NCBI GenBank assembly: GCA_016287075.1 | Contig: JAEEVC010000008.1 | Coordinates: 44,475 to 108,474 of the forward strand | Direction: 5' to 3' | Length of the DNA stretch: 64,000 nucleotides | Source: Bacteroidales bacterium | GTDB taxonomy: Bacteria; Bacteroidota; Bacteroidia; Bacteroidales; UBA932 | Shown here: piece by piece, positions 16,461-25,161 of the stretch | Layout: each line of letters begins with the position of its first letter | How positions within the stretch are numbered: position 1 is the stretch's first letter | Made by a program: the position numbers and the translations under genes | The notes under the pieces: model-generated | The model's database searches: none | Told to the model about the DNA's origin: nothing | Seen by the model: only the letters and a program-made list of their open reading frames with translations

Positions 16461-17732
16461 ATGCTTACACTCAAAACCCTCCGCGAGAATCCCGAGCATG
16501 TCATCGCGAAACTCGCCATCAAGAATTTCGACGCCCGCGCGATCGTGGAGAAGGTCATCGCGCTCGACGACAACCGGAAGGCCCTCCAGACCGAGTCCGA
16601 CCGGCTCCTGTCCGAGCAGAAGAAGGCCGCCGCGAAGATCGGCGCCCTGATGAAGGAAGGGAAGAAGGCCGAGGCGGAAGCCGCGAAGGCGGAAGTCGCC
16701 GCCATGAAGGCGAAATCCACCGCCCTGCTCGCCCAGGCCGATGAAAACCAGCAGGAACTCGACGCCAGCCTCGTCCTGCTCCCGAACATGCCCTGCGACC
16801 TCGTCGTTCCGGGCAAGGGCGCGGAGGACAACCAGGTCGTCAAGATGGGCGGCGAGGACCCGCAGCTGCCGGAAGGCGCCCTTCCGCACTGGGAGCTCGC
16901 CCGCAAATACGACATCATCGACTTCGACCTCGGCGTGAAGATCACCGGCGCCGGCTTCCCGGTTTACAAGGGGAAAGGCGCCCGGCTCCAGCGGGCCCTC
17001 ATCAACTACTTCCTCGACCGCAACACCGCGGCCGGCTACCTGGAGGTCGAACCTCCGGTGATGGTCAACCAGGCCTCCGGCTTCGGCACCGGCCAGCTGC
17101 CGGACAAGGAAGGGCAGATGTACCATGCCACCGTGGACAATTTCTACATGGTCCCGACGGCCGAAGTCCCCGTGACGAACATCTTCCGGGATGTCATCCT
17201 CCAGAACGACCAGTTCCCGCAGAAGATGACGGCCTATACGCCCTGCTTCCGCCGCGAAGCCGGCTCCTACGGCAAGGACGTCCGCGGCCTCAACCGGCTC
17301 CATCAGTTCGACAAGGTCGAGATTGTCCGCGTCGAGCGCCCGGAAGACAGCTATGCCGCGCTGGATGAGATGGTTGCCCATGTGGAAGGCCTCGTGAAGG
17401 AACTCGGCCTGAAGTACCGCATCCTCCGCCTCTGCGGCGGGGACATGAGCTTCACCTCGGCCATCACCTATGACTTCGAACTGTGGTCCGCCGCCCAGGG
17501 CCGCTGGCTGGAGATCAGCTCCGTATCGAACTTCGAGAGCTTCCAGGCCAACCGCCTCAAGCTCCGTTACAAGGACGAGAACGGCAAGACCCAGCTCTGC
17601 CACACGCTGAACGGCAGTTCCCTCGCGCTTCCGCGCGTGGTCGCCGCCCTGCTCGAAGACAACCAGAAAGACGGTTACATCGAGATTCCCGAGGTCCTTC
17701 GCCCCTACACCGGTTTCGACCGGATCGACTAA
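16461..17732 (+). CDS. serS: Seryl-tRNA synthetase
   Basis: SerRS charges tRNA-Ser with serine. The 423-residue protein has the N-terminal coiled-coil arm (about 30-100) and the class II catalytic core: motif 2 in TPCFRREAGSYGKDVRGLNRLHQF and motif 3 in LNGSSLALPRVVAALLEDNQ near 380-400. Length and start fit the family. It is followed after 5 bases by ruvC. Confidence 0.97.
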   Translation: MLTLKTLRENPEHVIAKLAIKNFDARAIVEKVIALDDNRKALQTESDRLLSEQKKAAAKIGALMKEGKKAEAEAAKAEVAAMKAKSTALLAQADENQQELDASLVLLPNMPCDLVVPGKGAEDNQVVKMGGEDPQLPEGALPHWELARKYDIIDFDLGVKITGAGFPVYKGKGARLQRALINYFLDRNTAAGYLEVEPPVMVNQASGFGTGQLPDKEGQMYHATVDNFYMVPTAEVPVTNIFRDVILQNDQFPQKMTAYTPCFRREAGSYGKDVRGLNRLHQFDKVEIVRVERPEDSYAALDEMVAHVEGLVKELGLKYRILRLCGGDMSFTSAITYDFELWSAAQGRWLEISSVSNFESFQANRLKLRYKDENGKTQLCHTLNGSSLALPRVVAALLEDNQKDGYIEIPEVLRPYTGFDRID

Positions 17733-17737
17733 GGGGG

Positions 17738-18298
17738 ATGGGCCCGGAGAAGACCATCCTCGGCATCGACCCCGGAACCCAGTTGCTGGGTTTCGGGGTC
17801 ATCCGTGCCGTGGGGAAGAAGGCCTCGTATGTGGACATGGGCATCCTGGACCTGCGGAAGGAGAAGGACGCCTATTCCAAGCTCCGCGCGATCCATGAAT
17901 GCATCAGCGAGGTCTGCAAGTCCTATCATCCCGATGAACTGGCCATCGAATCCCCCTTCTACGGGAAGAACGCCCAGGTCGTCCTGAAACTCGGCCGCGC
18001 CCAGGGTGCGGCGATCATCGCGGCCCTCCAGGGCGGTGTCGCTTCCGTGACGGAATATGCCCCCCGCAAGGCCAAGGAGGCGATTGTCGGCAACGGCGCC
18101 GCCTCGAAGGAGCAGGTGCAGATGATGCTGGAAAAGACCCTCGGCGTCACGTTGGAATCCAGGCATCTCGATGCCACGGACGCCCTCGCCATCGCCCTCT
18201 GCCACCACTACCAGAACGTGAACCCGCTCGCCTCCGCCAAGGGCAAGGCGGGCTGGGAGAAATTCCTGCAGGAACACCCGGACCGGGTGAAAAAATAA
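17738..18298 (+). CDS. ruvC: Holliday junction resolvase RuvC
   Basis: RuvC cleaves Holliday junctions at the end of homologous recombination. The 186-residue protein starts at the ATG at 17738, while the open frame extends upstream inside serS only as a shadow. It shows the first catalytic Asp in ILGIDPGTQ, the Glu in LAIESPFYGKN, and the C-terminal acidic pair in HLDATDALAIALCH. Confidence 0.95.
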   Translation: MGPEKTILGIDPGTQLLGFGVIRAVGKKASYVDMGILDLRKEKDAYSKLRAIHECISEVCKSYHPDELAIESPFYGKNAQVVLKLGRAQGAAIIAALQGGVASVTEYAPRKAKEAIVGNGAASKEQVQMMLEKTLGVTLESRHLDATDALAIALCHHYQNVNPLASAKGKAGWEKFLQEHPDRVKK

Positions 18299-18369
18299 GT
18301 CCTTCCCGTTAAACTTTCCCGCCGGGAGACTGTCTAAACGGATGTTGAACATCCGTGTACGCTACGACA

Positions 18370-21345
18370 ATGAGAAAGATCCTCGCACTCATCTGCGGTT
18401 CCATCGCCGCCCTGACCTTCGCCCAGGCTCTCCAGGCCCAATCCTATACCGTCACCCTGACCCTCCAGGACGCTTCGACCGAAGAAGCCGTCGGGTTCGC
18501 CACCGTTTCGCTGACCCCTTCCGGGACCACGAAGGCGACCAAGTATGTCCTCAGTGACAGCCACGGCAAGGCGACCCTGGAGCGTGTCCACGCCGGCAAG
18601 TATCTGCTGAAGTCCGAGCTGATGGGCTACAAGCCCCATGAGCAGGAGGTGGAAATCACCAAGGCGGTCGACCTCGGCGTCATCAAGATGGAGCAGGACC
18701 GGGAAGTGCTGGACGCCGCGAGCGTCTCCGCCGTCGGCAACCCCATCGTCATCAAGAAAGACACGGTCGAGTACAATGCCTCTTCTTTCATGACCGCCGA
18801 CAATGACGCCCTGGAAGAGCTCCTGAAGAAGCTCCCGGGCGTGGAAGTGGATGAAAGCGGGATTGTTACGGCCAACGGCGAGACCATCACCAAGATCACC
18901 ATCGACGGCAAGACCTTCTTCCTCGACGACCCGCAGATCGCGACGAAGAACCTCCCCGCGAAGATCATCGAGAAGGTCAAGGTGGTCAAGAAGAAATCCG
19001 AGCAGGCCGAATTCACCGGCATCGACGACGGCAACGAGGAATACGTCATCGACCTGTCCGTGAAGAAGGGCATGATGAACGGCATGTTCGGCAATGCGAT
19101 GCTCGGCGGCGGCCACGACCTCCCGAAGACGGCCGACAACCTCAATGACTGGCGGTACCAGGGCGCCCTCATGATGGGCAAGTTCACGGAAAAGACCCAG
19201 CTGAGCCTCATTTTCAACGCCAACAACACCAACAACCGCGGCTTCAACGACCTGTCCGGCAGCATGATGCAGTCCATGCGCGGCGGCGCCGGCGGCGGCC
19301 GGGGCATGGGCCGCGGCCAGGGCGGCTGGGGCAGCGGAAACGGCGTCACGACCTCCTGGATGGGCGGCCTGAACGGCGCCTGGACCCTCTTCGACGGCGA
19401 CATGGACCTCTCCGGAAACTACATGTATAACAACACGCGGAAGGAGGTCCTTGAGCAGACTTACAAGGAGACCTACATGCAGGACGGCTCGACCCTGATC
19501 TATGCGAACCCGGAGCCGGGCTACAACAATACCTTCTCCGACGGCCACCGCGTCGGCTTCCGCCTGGAGCACAAGTTCTCGGAGAACACCTCCATCCTCG
19601 TCCAGCCGCAGCTGGAATTCGGCCGGGGCAATTTCACGGAGATGCAGGAGTTCACGACCGACCGGCTCAATGCCGGGGCGGCCGCCGCGACCGCCGTCAA
19701 CAACGGTTTCTCCTTCACGGACGGCCGCAACCAGAACGTCACGACCCGCGGTTTCGCCCTGTTCCGCCAGCGGCTCGGCATCCCGGGCCGTACCCTCTCC
19801 CTGAGCACGAACTGGAATTTCTCCAACAACGACATCAACGGTTACAACCAGTCGAACACCCATACCTTCGCGGACCTGAAGGACACGCCCATCAACCAGC
19901 GGTATGAGAGCAATGCCCGCGGCCGTTCCCTGGGAACCCGGCTGGTCTATACCGAGCCCCTCGGCCACAACCTCTACCTGGAAGGCTCCTACAGCTTCAA
20001 CTGGCGGAAAAACACCTCCTGGAAGAACACCTTCGACAGCGGGGACGGCGGGGCCATCTCGGCCGCGAACCATCCCTATATTCCGGAAGGGGAGACGAAG
20101 AACATCGCCTATACCAACGAGATCCTGAACAAGTCCTATTCCCAGAGCGCCGGCCTTACCCTGGCTTACCAGGAGGGCAAGACCCGCGCCCAGGCCGGCC
20201 TCTCGGTCAACCCGACCAGCACGTTCAACACCACCATCGAGGGCGGCAGGGAGAAGTCTTATGAAGACCGCAACCGCATCAAGTGGGCGCCGCGCGCGAT
20301 GGTGTTCTACGACATCAACGACAACACCGAGCTCCGCCTCTTCTATTTCGGACGCTCCAACCAGCCTTCCACGAACCAGCTCATGGCCGTGGCCGACAAC
20401 TCGGACCCGCTGAACCTCTCCTTCGGCAACCCTTCCCTGTTCCCGTATTTCAACCACGACCTCCGGAGCGAATTCAGCTACTCCAACAAGAAGTCCTTCT
20501 TTACCCTGCGGGCGACGGTCGAAGGGAGCATGGTCCAGGACCCGATCGTCAGCGCCGTCTGGTACGACCGTGCCGGCGTGACCTACACGATGCCCGTCAA
20601 CGGCGACAATTCCTACAACGGCAGCGTCCGGATGTTCCTCAACTGGCCCATCGGCCAGTCCGGCCTCTCCGTGTCGTGGATGAACCGGGCCTCCTATTCC
20701 GAGACGAACAGCTTCATCGCCAAGGGCAATTTCGACATGTCCGGCTATTACAACGACGACGGCTCCCTCAAGTACGAGACCTTCGTGAATGATTTCAAGG
20801 ACATCCGCGACCGCGACGATTTCATCCACAACAAGACGCAGTCCCTCGGCCTGATGGAGCGGCTCCGCCTGACCTACCGCCGCGACAATTTCGAGGTCAC
20901 GGCGAGCGGCCGCACCCGCTTCAACAAGCCCTGGTACACCATCGAGACGGCCAATGAAAACGCCACCTGGGCCAACCAGGCCCAGTCCACCCTCAACTGG
21001 AAGGTCGGCCAGAGCGGCTTCTCGATCAAGGCTGAAGCCAATTACAACTGGTACCGCGGCTACACGACCCCGCGCGAGAGCGAATTCATTGTCAATGCGG
21101 AAATCAACCAGCTGGTCTTCAAGAAGCAGGTGACCCTGGCCCTGAAATGCTACGACATCCTCAACCAGGCGAAGAACCTTTCGGTGACCGACGCGACCAA
21201 CTACCACAGCGAAGTCTGGAACAACACCCTCGGCCGCTACATCATCTTCTCGGCGACCTGGCGTTTCGGCAACTTCGGCAATGCCAAGAACATGCGCATG
21301 GGACCCGGCGGCCCGGGCGGCTGGGGCGGCGGTTATCGCCGTTAG
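18370..21345 (+). CDS. Large outer-membrane beta-barrel protein with N-terminal carboxypeptidase-like domain
   Basis: This 991-residue protein starts at 18370 with a signal peptide (MRKILALICG...). A CarboxypepD_reg-like domain follows (about 28-110: TLTLQDASTEEAVGFATVSL). Then a plug-like region (about 120-220: LEELLKKLPGVEV, GETITKITIDGK) leads into a long barrel of the OMP_b-brl_3 type. A Gly/Arg-rich loop lies near 300-320 and the C terminus ends in a Gly/Arg-rich tail instead of an aromatic residue. These TonB-receptor relatives are common in Bacteroidetes and their substrates are mostly unknown. Confidence 0.85.
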   Translation: MRKILALICGSIAALTFAQALQAQSYTVTLTLQDASTEEAVGFATVSLTPSGTTKATKYVLSDSHGKATLERVHAGKYLLKSELMGYKPHEQEVEITKAVDLGVIKMEQDREVLDAASVSAVGNPIVIKKDTVEYNASSFMTADNDALEELLKKLPGVEVDESGIVTANGETITKITIDGKTFFLDDPQIATKNLPAKIIEKVKVVKKKSEQAEFTGIDDGNEEYVIDLSVKKGMMNGMFGNAMLGGGHDLPKTADNLNDWRYQGALMMGKFTEKTQLSLIFNANNTNNRGFNDLSGSMMQSMRGGAGGGRGMGRGQGGWGSGNGVTTSWMGGLNGAWTLFDGDMDLSGNYMYNNTRKEVLEQTYKETYMQDGSTLIYANPEPGYNNTFSDGHRVGFRLEHKFSENTSILVQPQLEFGRGNFTEMQEFTTDRLNAGAAAATAVNNGFSFTDGRNQNVTTRGFALFRQRLGIPGRTLSLSTNWNFSNNDINGYNQSNTHTFADLKDTPINQRYESNARGRSLGTRLVYTEPLGHNLYLEGSYSFNWRKNTSWKNTFDSGDGGAISAANHPYIPEGETKNIAYTNEILNKSYSQSAGLTLAYQEGKTRAQAGLSVNPTSTFNTTIEGGREKSYEDRNRIKWAPRAMVFYDINDNTELRLFYFGRSNQPSTNQLMAVADNSDPLNLSFGNPSLFPYFNHDLRSEFSYSNKKSFFTLRATVEGSMVQDPIVSAVWYDRAGVTYTMPVNGDNSYNGSVRMFLNWPIGQSGLSVSWMNRASYSETNSFIAKGNFDMSGYYNDDGSLKYETFVNDFKDIRDRDDFIHNKTQSLGLMERLRLTYRRDNFEVTASGRTRFNKPWYTIETANENATWANQAQSTLNWKVGQSGFSIKAEANYNWYRGYTTPRESEFIVNAEINQLVFKKQVTLALKCYDILNQAKNLSVTDATNYHSEVWNNTLGRYIIFSATWRFGNFGNAKNMRMGPGGPGGWGGGYRR

Positions 21346-21360
21346 TTCAGCTTGGCGATG

Positions 21361-21385
21361 GAAACGGGGCGACGTCCCCGTTTTT
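21361..21385. terminator. Shared terminator between convergent genes
   Basis: AACGGGG (21363-21369) pairs with CCCCGTT (21376-21382), followed by T tracts on the plus strand. It can end both the barrel-protein transcript and the opposing lnt transcript. Confidence 0.75.
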
Positions 21386-22991
21386 ATTTTTTCCGGGGGC
21401 GGAAGAGGGCCGCAAGGAGCAGCAGGCCGGCGACGAGGACGCAGAGCCGGCCGGGAATGTCGCCGTGGCGGACGAAGAAGGTCTGCGTGTCCGAAAGGGT
21501 GACGCTGCCTTCGAGGGTGGCGGGGGTCCACCACGCTGTCCGGGACAGGATGGTGCCGCGGCGGTCGATGAACGCGGAAATGCCGGTATTGGCGCAACGT
21601 GCGATGTCGCGGCGGGTCTCGATGGCGCGTAAGCGGCTGTAGTTCAAGTGCTGGCGATAGCCGGGCGTGTCGCCCCACCAGGCATCGTTGGTGATGACGG
21701 TGAGGAGGCGTGCCCCTTTCCGGACATAGCCGGTGCAGTATTCCCCGTAAACGGATTCATAGCAGACGGCGCAGCCGACCGGGATGTCGCGGCCGGCGGC
21801 CCGGAAGGGCAGGAGGGAGATTTCCTTCTGTCCGACGCAGCGGCCCATCACGCCGCCGAGCATGTCGTCGATCTTCGTGAAGAAGGCGGGGTAGGGGGTC
21901 TGCTCCACGCCGACGACGAGCTTCGATTTGTGGAAGAGGTCGCAGCGGCCGGTCCTGTCGAGGATCAGGGCGGAGTTGTGGGATTCCACCCAGCGGCCGT
22001 CGCGCAGGCGGCGCGCCGTCACGGACGGGCGGGACGGGCCGGGGAAATAGTCCCAGGTGGAGGCCCCGAAGAGCAGGTTGGCCGCCGGATGCGCCTGGAG
22101 GAACGAAAGGAAGGACTGGTAGGTCGCGCTTTCAGGAATGTCGTTGGTGACGATGTCGGCCGTGAAGGTTTCCGGGGCCAGCAAGAGAACGGGCGACAGG
22201 GTATCGCGGCCGTCCAGGGCCTCTTCGAACTGCTCGCAGAGGATGGCGTTCTGCTGGGCCTGCGTCATGCCGCCGAATTTGTTGTACGGGTCGATATTGG
22301 GCTGGGCGATAACCACTTCCAGCTTTTCCCCGTCCGTCCCGCAGCGGTTCCAGATCAAGGCGGAAGCGGCCATCGGTGCAAACAGGACCAGCACGGAGGC
22401 GGCGATGGCGGCGACGCGCGCCTTGCCGTTCCAGCGGCCCCAGCTCCCGTCAGAGAACGCGACCATCAGCCCGAACAGGGCCAGGTTCACGGCCCAGACC
22501 CAGAGGGAGCCGCCGAGGGTGCCGGTGTACTCGTACCATTGGATGAGGCCGGGCGTCCCGGCGAAGGCGTTGCCGAGCACGAGCCACGGCCAGGATATCT
22601 GGGAAAGGGTCAGGTACCAGCGCTCCCACGCGATCCATGCGGCGGCGAGGAAAAGATAGGGGAGGACCCCTCCCTGGCGCCGCTTGACCCAGCGGAAGGC
22701 GCCGAATACCAGCGACATCTGGAGCGAGTTGGCCAGGACGGCAAAAATGCCTCCGCCGACCGTGGCGTTGCAGACCCAGAAGGTCGTCACGGCATTCCAG
22801 AGGACGAAGGCGCCGTAATGCCACCACCAGAAACGGCGCATCCCCGTCTGCGAGGCGATCCGCTCCAGGCAGAGCAGCGGGACCAGCCCGACGAGGGCCG
22901 TCCAGCCGAGACCGTTCACGAGGAAGGGGAGGCTCATCAGGACCGTGAAGAGGACCACGAGGAGAAGGGGAAGGCGCAACTGTCGTTTCAT
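21384..22991 (-). CDS. lnt: Apolipoprotein N-acyltransferase
   Basis: Lnt adds the third acyl chain to the N-terminal cysteine of lipoproteins in the inner membrane. The 535-residue protein has about six N-terminal membrane segments (1-210) and a nitrilase-like periplasmic domain. The catalytic Glu is in LLLAPETF, the Lys in HKSKLVVGVEQTPY, and the Cys in CAVCYESVYGE. A final membrane segment precedes RPRKK. The chosen ATG at 22991 is 5 bases after a -7 promoter element, so the transcript may be leaderless. Confidence 0.92.
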   Translation of the reverse strand: MKRQLRLPLLLVVLFTVLMSLPFLVNGLGWTALVGLVPLLCLERIASQTGMRRFWWWHYGAFVLWNAVTTFWVCNATVGGGIFAVLANSLQMSLVFGAFRWVKRRQGGVLPYLFLAAAWIAWERWYLTLSQISWPWLVLGNAFAGTPGLIQWYEYTGTLGGSLWVWAVNLALFGLMVAFSDGSWGRWNGKARVAAIAASVLVLFAPMAASALIWNRCGTDGEKLEVVIAQPNIDPYNKFGGMTQAQQNAILCEQFEEALDGRDTLSPVLLLAPETFTADIVTNDIPESATYQSFLSFLQAHPAANLLFGASTWDYFPGPSRPSVTARRLRDGRWVESHNSALILDRTGRCDLFHKSKLVVGVEQTPYPAFFTKIDDMLGGVMGRCVGQKEISLLPFRAAGRDIPVGCAVCYESVYGEYCTGYVRKGARLLTVITNDAWWGDTPGYRQHLNYSRLRAIETRRDIARCANTGISAFIDRRGTILSRTAWWTPATLEGSVTLSDTQTFFVRHGDIPGRLCVLVAGLLLLAALFRPRKK

Positions 22992-22996
22992 AATGG

Positions 22997-23004
22997 CAAA
23001 GATA
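22997..23004 (-). promoter_or_regulatory. -7 element directly at the lnt start codon
   Basis: TATCTTTG on the minus strand is followed after exactly 5 bases by the lnt ATG, the same spacing as for the AsmA-like gene and tadA. Confidence 0.6.
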
Positions 23005-23046
23005 TGAATTAATTTTCGTAACTTAGCGCGGTATATCCGTCTGAAC

Positions 23047-23850
23047 ATGGCTAAGGAAAAGAAAACAGCAAACAAGGCGAAGGGCTTCTTCGGCAACTGG
23101 ATCGTGAAAAACCTCCTGCTGGCGGCCGGTGTCGTCATCGGCCTCGCCCTGGCCGTCTCCCTCCTCCTGAATATCGTCACAAGGCATAACCGGACCGTCG
23201 AAGTGCCGGATTTCACCAACATGAGCGTGGTGGAAGCGGAGGCCGCGGCCGAAAAGGGCCACGTCAAGGTCAAGGTCACCGATTCCGTCTTCGTCCGCCG
23301 CCTGGGCGCGGGCGTCGTCTTCCGGCAGCGGCCGCGGGCCGGCGCCGAGGTCAAGCGCGGACGCAGCATCTTCCTGACCATCAATTCGATTGTCCCGAAA
23401 ACGACCCCGATGCCGAACCTCATCGGCTATTCCTTCCTGGAGGCGATGGCCGAACTGAGCAACCACGGCCTCAACCTCTCGCGCCTGAGCTACAAGAACG
23501 ACATCGCCACCAACAACGTCCTCCAGCAGAAGCACGCCGGGCGGGACATCAAGCCCGGCAGTCCCATCGTCAGCGGTTCGGACATCGAACTGGTGCTCGG
23601 CCTGAGCCGGGAGGACAGCCGGACCACGGTCCCGAAAGTGGTGGGCATGAAGTATATCCGCGCCGTGGATGCCATCCATGAACGTTACCTCAACGTCGGG
23701 CGGGTCCATTTCGATCCCGAGATCACCACGTACCGGGATTCCGTGAATGCGTTCGTGTACAAGCAGGACGCCGCCGGGACCAAGAAGACCCTCGGCTCCG
23801 CCATCAACCTCTATCTCACCCTGGACGAATCCAAACTGCCGCAGAAATAA
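23047..23850 (+). CDS. Membrane-anchored PASTA-domain protein
   Basis: The 267-residue protein has one N-terminal membrane segment (about 20-43) and three PASTA repeats (about 50-115, 118-190 and 193-262). Each repeat begins with a V/M-P-N/D/K-hydrophobic motif. PASTA domains elsewhere bind peptidoglycan or muropeptides. No kinase or transpeptidase domain is attached, which is usual for the Bacteroidetes form. It is followed after 9 bases by the pseudouridine synthase gene. Confidence 0.88.
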   Translation: MAKEKKTANKAKGFFGNWIVKNLLLAAGVVIGLALAVSLLLNIVTRHNRTVEVPDFTNMSVVEAEAAAEKGHVKVKVTDSVFVRRLGAGVVFRQRPRAGAEVKRGRSIFLTINSIVPKTTPMPNLIGYSFLEAMAELSNHGLNLSRLSYKNDIATNNVLQQKHAGRDIKPGSPIVSGSDIELVLGLSREDSRTTVPKVVGMKYIRAVDAIHERYLNVGRVHFDPEITTYRDSVNAFVYKQDAAGTKKTLGSAINLYLTLDESKLPQK

Positions 23851-23859
23851 AGCCCGGAG

Positions 23860-24903
23860 ATGGACCTGGACCTTTTCGAACTGGATGACGGGCAGCAGGA
23901 GCTGTACGAGCATTTCCGCCTCGTGGCCGACAAGGGCCAGGAGCCGGTCCGCCTCGACAAATACATTGCTACCCACCAGGAAGGCACCTCCCGCCACCGG
24001 GTCCAGCTGGCCATCAAGCAGGATTACGTCTATGTCAACGACATCATCCAGAAGGCCAACTACATCGTCCGCCCGGGCGACGTGATCCGCTTCATGATGC
24101 CGTACGAACGGCGTGGCGTAGAGATACTTCCGGAAGATATTCCCCTCGACATCGTCTATGAGGACGACGACGTCATCGTCATCGACAAGCCGGCCGGGAT
24201 GGTCGTCCACCCGGGCCATGGCAACTATTCCGGCACCCTGCTCAACGCCCTCGCCTTCTACCTGGGCATGGACAAGGCCCCCGATCCGGAAGACGACCGG
24301 CTCGGCTTCCTCGTCCACCGCATCGACAAGGACACCAGCGGCCTGCTGGTCATCGCCAAGAACCTGGAAGCCCACAAGGGCCTCGCCGACCAGTTCTATG
24401 TCCACTCGATCGACCGCGTCTATATCGCCGTGGTCTGGGGCAACATCCAGGAGGACGACGGCACCATCGACGGCACCATCGGCCGCGATCCGAACGACCG
24501 CCTCCGTTACAAGGTCCTGAGCGACCCGGAGCAGGGGAAACGCGCCGTGACCCACTACCGCGTCCTGGAGCGCTTCGGCTTCATCACGGTGGTCGAATGC
24601 CGGCTGGAAACCGGCCGCACCCACCAGATCCGCGTCCACATGTCCTCCATCGGCCACCCGCTCTTCAACGACGAGCGCTACGGCGGCGCCGAGATCCGCC
24701 AGGGGACCATCTACGCGAAATACAGGCAGTTCATCGCCAACTGCTTCAATACCTGCCCCCGCCAGGCTCTCCATGCCAAGACCCTCGGCTTCACCCACCC
24801 CCGCACGGGCAAGCGCGTCTTCTTCGAGTCCCCCCTCCCCGCCGACATGTCGGAACTCATCGACCGCTGGCGCCGCTACACCGCCACCCTGCAGGGGGAG
24901 TGA
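23860..24903 (+). CDS. rluD: RluA/RluD-family 23S rRNA pseudouridine synthase
   Basis: This family isomerises uridine to pseudouridine in rRNA. The 347-residue protein has an S4 RNA-binding domain (about 25-90) and the catalytic motif LVHRIDKDTSGLLV with the essential Asp. The conserved ETGRTHQIRVHM follows in the second half. The RluD label, rather than RluA or RluC, rests on length and the S4 domain. Confidence 0.9.
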   Translation: MDLDLFELDDGQQELYEHFRLVADKGQEPVRLDKYIATHQEGTSRHRVQLAIKQDYVYVNDIIQKANYIVRPGDVIRFMMPYERRGVEILPEDIPLDIVYEDDDVIVIDKPAGMVVHPGHGNYSGTLLNALAFYLGMDKAPDPEDDRLGFLVHRIDKDTSGLLVIAKNLEAHKGLADQFYVHSIDRVYIAVVWGNIQEDDGTIDGTIGRDPNDRLRYKVLSDPEQGKRAVTHYRVLERFGFITVVECRLETGRTHQIRVHMSSIGHPLFNDERYGGAEIRQGTIYAKYRQFIANCFNTCPRQALHAKTLGFTHPRTGKRVFFESPLPADMSELIDRWRRYTATLQGE

Positions 24904-24925
24904 CCGGCGGCTTGCAGCACCGATA

Positions 24926-25084
24926 GCTCCGGCGGGTAAGGTGCCTGAACCTTCCGCAACCTCCGGTTGCTTCATCCCTCCCACTGTCTCCTGCGTCCCT
25001 GTTTCACAGGAACTTGTATCCGTCAGGCCCCTCTGATGTGGCCGAGGGTGGCCACAGGTTCCGGCAACCTTACCCGCCGGGAGC
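24926..25084. repeat. Long interrupted stem-loop, about 160 bases
   Basis: Arms at 24926-24942 and 25067-25084 are complementary with one inserted base. A second pairing (GCCTGAACC with GGTTCCGGC, 8 of 9) continues the stem inward. The loop holds two further hairpins, CAACC/GGTTG near 24958-24970 and TGTGGCC/GGCCACA near 25037-25056. The 243-base gap between rluD and rng contains nothing else that I can identify. Confidence 0.7.
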
Positions 25085-25132
25085 GCGGTAAAAACGGGCT
25101 GATTACGGGAAGCGCTGGCCTCGCGTGCAAGA

Positions 25133-25161
25133 AAAAAGCCCGACGCTTAGTCGAGCTTTTC
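25133..25161 (-). terminator. rng terminator overlapping its stop codon
   Basis: On the minus strand AAAGCTCGAC pairs with GTCGGGCTTT, with the TAA of rng in the loop, followed by a T tract. Confidence 0.75.

Noticed and set aside
18334..21678. 1114-codon minus-strand ORF across the barrel protein
   Set aside because: This is the antisense of a recognisable outer-membrane protein gene, with low-complexity composition typical of shadows.
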